A DNA stretch of 50,635 nt, from assembly GCA_013287465.1 (NCBI GenBank), contig JABDDS010000006.1:1-50635 (forward strand), given 5' to 3'. Below the pieces are notes generated by a model. The model did not search any database and was not told where the DNA came from. It was given only the letters and a program-made list of their open reading frames with translations. The position numbers and the translations under genes were made by a program. This document shows, one piece after another, positions 45,248 to 50,635 of this stretch (positions are counted from its first letter, which is position 1; the number at the start of each line of letters is the position of its first letter). Source of the DNA: Chlamydiota bacterium. GTDB taxonomy: Bacteria > Chlamydiota > Chlamydiia > Chlamydiales > Parachlamydiaceae.

Positions 45248-47842
45248 CTAATCTTGCAATTGATTTTGCTCGCTGTGGATTAAATGCTCTGCGATTTGCT
45301 GACGTTGATTTTCAAGCTCGAACTCTACATTATGGAGCCTATTTTGGACGACACGTCTCTCTTCCAAGTACTTCTCTGTTTGTCGACGTTGACCAATTAA
45401 TTCTGTTTCAAGGTTCTGTATATATTCTTGAACTGCAAGCTGTTCTTCCAAGTAACTCCCAGCCAATTGAAGCTGGTAGTTAAGATCTGCTTCCGCACTT
45501 TGTAGTTTGCCTTGGACTGCAAGGTCATGCTCGAAACGCGTAGCCAATTCAGCACGCTGCTTTTCGAGTTTAGCCAAATGACTGGCTGTTTCTTTACGTT
45601 GATTGTCCAGCTCTTGTTCGGTGTTTTTTAACTTACTTTCAATTGTAAGGCGTTGCTCTAGCTGACTCGCTGCATCCCTGCGTTGTTTCTCCAATTCAGC
45701 CAAATAGGCTGCTGATTGATTTTGCAGAGCAGTGCGTTCTTGAGTATAGCTAACAGCTTCTGTATGTTGCTTTTCTAACTCTTGTTCAAGACGATGTAAG
45801 TGTTCTTCGGTAGCAAGACGTTGTTCTAAATAGTGTGAAGCTTCTCTTCGTTGTTTTTCTAACGTTGCTTCAAGAGTGCGCAAGTAATCTTGAATTGCAG
45901 CATGTTGCTCCAAATTATGCATTGCCTCTATTCGCTGTTCCTCTACTTCAGCTAAATACTCTGTCGATTTTTCCTCTAGCTCAATACTATGTTTAAGATG
46001 AGCCACTGCTTCAGCACGCTGTGCTTCCAATTCACTTTCAATCGTATGTAAACGATTTTCAGCCGCAAGACGTTGTTCCGATTGGTTGACGATTTCTGCT
46101 TGTTTTTTTTCTAAAAGAGTCTCAAGGGTATGCAAACGACTTTCCAAAGCAAGTTGATCCTCTAGATAACCTTCAGACAAATAAACCTGATAACCAAGAT
46201 CTGCCTCAAGGCTTTGCACTTTGCCTTGAAGAGCCGCGTTTTGTTCGGCATATGCGATCGATTCTGCACGTTGTTTTTCGAGTGCAGCCAATTGACAAGT
46301 AGCTTCTTTTTGCTGTTTTTCTAACTCTTGTTTGGTACTTTGCAATTGATTTTCAATTGTAAGACGATGGTCTAAGTGACTTTTAATTTCCTCACGTTGT
46401 TGCTCTAGTGTTGCTAAGTAAGTAGCCGATTGATTTTCAAACGCAGAACGTCGTTCCAAATGAGTTGCGACTTCTGTTTTTTTGTTTTCTAGTTCTTCTT
46501 CAAGGCTATATAAGCGCTTTTCCATCGCAAGACGCTGCTCTTGTTGGCTAGTCACTTCTGTGCGTTGTTTTTTCAATTCCGCTTCAATTGTATCTAAGTA
46601 ATCCTTAACTGCAAAACGCTCTTCCAAATACGTTCCAGCTAACTGAAGCTGAAGTTCAAGATCATTTTCAAGGCCCTGAAGTTTTTGTTGCATCGCAAGG
46701 TTCTGTTCAGACTGCGCAACCGATTCTGCAAACTGTTTTTCTAAAGCCTCTAAATGAAGAACCGCCTCTTTTCTTTGTTTCTCTAGTTCCTGCTCAGCAT
46801 TCTGTAGCTTATTTTCAAGAGCAAGATACTGTTCTATATCAAATCTAGGCTCTGTGCGTTGTCTCTCCAGCGCCATTTCAAGGTCATGCAAGTGGCTTTC
46901 CATTTTAAGACGATCTTCTGAATGAGTCGCAATTTCAAGACGTTTTTCTTGTAATTCTTGTTCTAGCTGATGCAACTGTCCTTCAACAGCAAGACTTTGT
47001 TTTTTAGCTTGCTCAACTTCATTCTGTTGATCCTGTAATTCTTTTTCTAAGGACTCTAATCGGCTTTCAACAGCAAGGTGCTGTGTTAGATAATTTGCCG
47101 CCTCTGTCTGCTGTTTTTCTAATTCAACTAAATGAGCTGTTGCAATCACTCTTTGAGCTTCTAACTCAGCCAAATAGTTTGCAGCCTGCTCTTCCATTGC
47201 GTAGTATTTTTCTAAGTAAAGACTGGCCTCTTGTGTCTGTTTTTCCAATTGAGCAATCAAGGCCGCCGCCTCTGTACGTTGAATTTTCAATTCTGATTCA
47301 ACACCAGAAAGTTGACTTTCGATTTCACGTTGTTTTTCTAAATGTTTTACCTCTTGCTCACTTAATGCACGGGCTACAGTTTGATTCATTTCTTCTTTCA
47401 ATACGTAATCATTTGATCCAATAAAAATATGCGCGAGTTGAAGTTCTTCATAAAGAGCCGCTAAACCTGAGTTTAAAGTCTCTTCCGTATTTTTTATGTA
47501 ATATTTTTGATTCTGAACCATTGAGACCAGTACATCGGCAGTTGCTTCCAGCCTAGAGACCTCTTTGCGAGCAAGCATAAGATCTTTTTCTAAGATCTGG
47601 ACAGATGATAAAAGTGTTCGATTTAATTCTTCTTGTTCCTTTAATTGTTGAACAAGTTTTTCAATTTTAGCTGCATCCTGAGGGTGTGAAGAGCGAAAAA
47701 GATGGGACTTATACTCATGCAATTCTCTTTTTAGAGCGTTTAGCTCATCTGTCGATGTAGCGCCGTAGATGTGTGTAGGAACAAAAAATCCGGTGCTTAA
47801 ACTAAGAACGGTGCATACAATTATCTTCGAGTATCTACTCAT
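45248..47842 (-). CDS. Large secreted repetitive coiled-coil protein
   Basis: 864 aa; signal peptide; imperfect repeats like LEKQRxEAxxxLEQRLAxExxLxxLExELEKQ. Confidence 0.85.
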   Translation of the reverse strand: MSRYSKIIVCTVLSLSTGFFVPTHIYGATSTDELNALKRELHEYKSHLFRSSHPQDAAKIEKLVQQLKEQEELNRTLLSSVQILEKDLMLARKEVSRLEATADVLVSMVQNQKYYIKNTEETLNSGLAALYEELQLAHIFIGSNDYVLKEEMNQTVARALSEQEVKHLEKQREIESQLSGVESELKIQRTEAAALIAQLEKQTQEASLYLEKYYAMEEQAANYLAELEAQRVIATAHLVELEKQQTEAANYLTQHLAVESRLESLEKELQDQQNEVEQAKKQSLAVEGQLHQLEQELQEKRLEIATHSEDRLKMESHLHDLEMALERQRTEPRFDIEQYLALENKLQNAEQELEKQRKEAVLHLEALEKQFAESVAQSEQNLAMQQKLQGLENDLELQLQLAGTYLEERFAVKDYLDTIEAELKKQRTEVTSQQEQRLAMEKRLYSLEEELENKKTEVATHLERRSAFENQSATYLATLEQQREEIKSHLDHRLTIENQLQSTKQELEKQQKEATCQLAALEKQRAESIAYAEQNAALQGKVQSLEADLGYQVYLSEGYLEDQLALESRLHTLETLLEKKQAEIVNQSEQRLAAENRLHTIESELEAQRAEAVAHLKHSIELEEKSTEYLAEVEEQRIEAMHNLEQHAAIQDYLRTLEATLEKQRREASHYLEQRLATEEHLHRLEQELEKQHTEAVSYTQERTALQNQSAAYLAELEKQRRDAASQLEQRLTIESKLKNTEQELDNQRKETASHLAKLEKQRAELATRFEHDLAVQGKLQSAEADLNYQLQLAGSYLEEQLAVQEYIQNLETELIGQRRQTEKYLEERRVVQNRLHNVEFELENQRQQIAEHLIHSEQNQLQD

Positions 47843-47920
47843 GCGGGTACTAGCTCCCTTAAATTATTTTGCCCCATTTTCCATCTTTTTATATTTGTTT
47901 GCAAAGGATTATTCAGGATT

Positions 47921-48085
47921 TATACCAAACGTGATTCACAATTGACATTTGGAGTTGCGCGAAAATTCCCGGGGTTGAATCGATCGCAAACAACCTAATA
48001 TTATTAAATATGAGGCTGTTTGCGATCGTTCAACCCCGGGATTTTGGCGCGCTCCAAATGCCAATTTTGAATCACGTTTGGTATA
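47921..48085. repeat. Palindromic element K, ~75-bp imperfect arms
   Basis: tataccaaacgtgattca... 47921-47996 vs complement of 48013-48085. Confidence 0.95.
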
Positions 48086-49721
48086 CCATAATAGTACTAC
48101 CATCCAAACTAGAAACGATAACTGGACTGCCTTTTTCGATAAACGCTCCCGTACTCAAAGCATCATAAAGAATTTCATTAATCATAATTTTTCCTGCTGG
48201 ACGCAACGCGGTGACAGCCTCTCCTTTAGAACCAGGCAAAGGAAGATCGGCAGAAGAAATCCCTGCAATATAACCAACCTGTTCATTTCCTTTAAGGACC
48301 AACCGACTCCAACCGGCAACTTGAGGAGTCACATAACGCGCTAAAAATGCAATCAAAACGAAGGAGGCAACCATCGCACCGCAAAGCCATCCAAGACGTT
48401 CAAATGCCATTTGACCAGCAGCATTCAATGTATGAGTATCAAATTCAAAACTCAAGGCACCAAGTCCGGGCAGCATCATGCCAAAAAGCCCCATAAGAAA
48501 AAAAATGATCCCGACAAAACCAAGAAGCCCAAATGTCGGCAATATAAAAAGCTCAACGCAAATAACTCCAATGCCAACGATCAATAAAATAAGTTCGAGC
48601 CAGTTGCCTATTTCCAATGCAAAACTCGAAAGAATAATCAAAAACAGACAGGTCACGGCGACACTACCCGCTAAACCAAAACCAGGGGTGCTAAATTCAA
48701 AATAAAATCCCACCATCATCCCCATGAATAAAAGAGAGGCTATTGTTGGAGACGCCAAAAAGGCAAAGAAACGGAGCTTCCAATCCATTTGATAAGAATC
48801 AATGGTAGCTCTTGGGATGTCTTTAAAAAATGGCTGATGAAAAATAGGCGATTGATCCGCAGGCCATTTTCCCATTTCCAATTCTTCAGGAGTCAATGGA
48901 AGCGTTTTTGTCGGAGGGATGAGAATGTCCGCAATTCCGTAAGCAATCAATTTATCTGCACCAAGAGTCAGCAACTTCCCTTTAGGCGAGATCACTTCAT
49001 CGGGATTTGGTTCGCTTGTACGGATTTCACTTTCGTTGTCGAGCTTAATCACTTTTCCATCGCGCAAGACAATGATCAGGTCTTTATCGACCATAGCCTC
49101 TGCAAGCAACGGATCGCGATCAAAAAAACGGGCTCGACTACCAAAATCGGCTCGCATTGCGGAGTTGATTTTTTCAGATGCAGACTCCATCTTTCCCGTA
49201 CCGTTTTCAATTACTGGCTCCGCGGCTCCCATACTTCCATCTTTAACAACTGTGATAAAACGACAAGAATAGGCTAACATAGCCCCTGCAGACATTGCCC
49301 AGTTATTGATGTAAGCCACCACTGGAATGTTATTCTGAATATCCATTTCCTTAAGGGCATCAGAGATCTGTTGTGCCGGATAAACCTCTCCGCCAGGTGT
49401 ATTGAGTTCCAGGATAATAAATATGGGTTTCGTTTTCTTATAGTGATCTAAAGCATTTTTTACATAAAGCCACGTCGACTGACTAATGCCTGAAGTGCGG
49501 TCGTCAATGAGAATATGCCCAACGACATTAGGTTTCTCTGAATCGAAAACGATGTGTTTGGCTAGTTCTTGCTCAAGCTGTTCAAAAGGAAGTTTTCTTC
49601 CCTCAGAAGGTGGATAAACCCCTTCTGATTCAACACTAAAAGCTACATTCCAGGAAAAAAGGTAAAAAAGATAAGCCAGCAATAGCAACGCAGCTCGTTG
49701 AAACCAATAATTTGAGAACAT
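48072..49721 (-). CDS. NfeD-like membrane-bound ClpP-class serine protease
   Basis: LELNTPGGEVYPAQQISDAL; YINNWAMSAGAMLAYSCRF; C-terminal TM cluster and NfeD domain. Confidence 0.92.
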   Translation of the reverse strand: MFSNYWFQRAALLLLAYLFYLFSWNVAFSVESEGVYPPSEGRKLPFEQLEQELAKHIVFDSEKPNVVGHILIDDRTSGISQSTWLYVKNALDHYKKTKPIFIILELNTPGGEVYPAQQISDALKEMDIQNNIPVVAYINNWAMSAGAMLAYSCRFITVVKDGSMGAAEPVIENGTGKMESASEKINSAMRADFGSRARFFDRDPLLAEAMVDKDLIIVLRDGKVIKLDNESEIRTSEPNPDEVISPKGKLLTLGADKLIAYGIADILIPPTKTLPLTPEELEMGKWPADQSPIFHQPFFKDIPRATIDSYQMDWKLRFFAFLASPTIASLLFMGMMVGFYFEFSTPGFGLAGSVAVTCLFLIILSSFALEIGNWLELILLIVGIGVICVELFILPTFGLLGFVGIIFFLMGLFGMMLPGLGALSFEFDTHTLNAAGQMAFERLGWLCGAMVASFVLIAFLARYVTPQVAGWSRLVLKGNEQVGYIAGISSADLPLPGSKGEAVTALRPAGKIMINEILYDALSTGAFIEKGSPVIVSSLDGSTIMVYQT

Positions 49722-49730
49722 AAAAACACC

Positions 49731-50162
49731 TCAGTTCGACAGTTCTATCCTCCTAAGCAGCTGCACAATTTGGGAGTAAGGGACAACAGGAGCTTCATCA
49801 TTAATTCCCTCGCACTCCTTTGCGGCCATTTTCCAACTTTCTTCTGAATTGAGATTCTCTTTCCACCATGGATACGTGCGACACTGCTTAGGGCGATTTT
49901 CATATACGAGACATTTTTTGTCTTTAAGAAAAACACAATCATAACCACCGTTTTTTCTTTTCTTTTCTATCAACGAATAACGGTTATCGCGCGAACGAAT
50001 GTATTCTCTTTTAAATTGTTCTAAAGAAATTTTTAACTGATTTGCAATCGCCCGCATCTCTTCTTCGGTGATCCAGACAAAACCGGGACCTCCTGTACAA
50101 CACTTTCCACATTCGGTGCATTTAAAACGCAATCCATCTTTATACCAAGGGAGATCTTCCAT
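49731..50162 (-). CDS. YkgJ-family cysteine-cluster protein
   Basis: FKCTECGKCCTGGPGFVWI; FLKDKKCLVYENRPKQCRTYPWW. Confidence 0.88.
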   Translation of the reverse strand: MEDLPWYKDGLRFKCTECGKCCTGGPGFVWITEEEMRAIANQLKISLEQFKREYIRSRDNRYSLIEKKRKNGGYDCVFLKDKKCLVYENRPKQCRTYPWWKENLNSEESWKMAAKECEGINDEAPVVPYSQIVQLLRRIELSN

Positions 50163-50306
50163 ATAAATAACCTTATTTCCGGGCTCGTCATGAGTCTACC
50201 AAAACATGATATAAAAAACCATAACAAAAGGACAATGACAAAAGAAACAAAAAAACGCACGATAAACATGAAAAAAACGAAAAACGAAAAAAAAACGAAA
50301 AAATCA

Positions 50307-50418
50307 TTTCACAAATAATAAAAAAAAACATATAATTGTTGTATATTCGTATTAAAATATTATTTCACAGATAATATATATAAAAAAAACCATATACCAA
50401 TCGTATATTCATAATAAA
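50307..50418. repeat. Imperfect direct tandem repeat, period ~56 nt
   Basis: tttcaca(a/g)ataat...tatattc(g/a)ta units from 50307 and 50363. Confidence 0.65.
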
Positions 50419-50431
50419 AAAAGGAGTTTTT

Positions 50432-50635
50432 ATGATTCCAACAAAAAGCAGATCAAACAATTCAATGTTTGAATCAGTATCTCTTGATTTAACTAAACTT
50501 CCTCCTCCATACCCTATATTTAAACAACATCAATTAAACATTATAGATAGAACCCTTCAAAAATTAGCAAGAAATGAGTCACAAAATCAAAACAGAAGAA
50601 CGCCAGGTGTGACGAGAGTGTGTAGTTTTAAACCT
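50432..50635 (+). CDS. Hypothetical protein, runs off window end
   Basis: ATG after AAGGAG; open 68 codons (MIPTKSRSNNSMFESVSLDLTKLPPPYPIF...). Confidence 0.55.
   Translation, partial: MIPTKSRSNNSMFESVSLDLTKLPPPYPIFKQHQLNIIDRTLQKLARNESQNQNRRTPGVTRVCSFKP

Noticed and set aside
1-50635. tRNA, rRNA and insertion-sequence transposase genes
   Set aside because: None recognised by eye; an Infernal/tRNAscan-SE and ISfinder search would be needed to exclude them.

Overview
This ~50.6 kb window most likely comes from a Chlamydiota member (Parachlamydiales/Simkania-like). That placement is inferred from the gene content: HprK-HPr-EI, PPi-dependent phosphofructokinase, RNase Y, a TyrP-like permease, a SWIM/SNF2 helicase and several Inc-like membrane proteins. 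About 35 CDSs can be supported, mostly housekeeping genes (rny, serS, apeB, lplA-like, pfp, sdaA, recD2, pncA/pncB, der, pepF, hprK, ptsH, ptsI, ald, NfeD). There are three toxin-antitoxin loci and several candidate host-interaction proteins. I saw no rRNA, tRNA, CRISPR array or transposase. The most striking signal is not a gene. Nearly every larger intergenic gap holds a long, often near-perfect inverted repeat, with at least 13 elements and arms of about 22 to 115 bp. Many arms are built from degenerate short tandem units (GCAAAGRC, CACAGAGG, GGTATTCT, GGCACA). The elements are modular and nested. Two of them (14304-14719 and 43656-43934) share a three-hairpin core in opposite orientations. 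In that core the 10-nt loops of the first and third hairpins are complementary, and between the copies the complementarity is kept by a compensatory change. Other items: an in-frame TGA splitting a Cys-rich ORF, a probable ACG start, a PIN toxin truncated next to a palindrome, a CPBP protease remnant between repeats, a RING-like membrane protein, a caspase/CHAT-like His-Cys protein and a signal-peptide glycosyltransferase. All calls come from reading the sequence and the supplied ORFs. No database search or folding was run.
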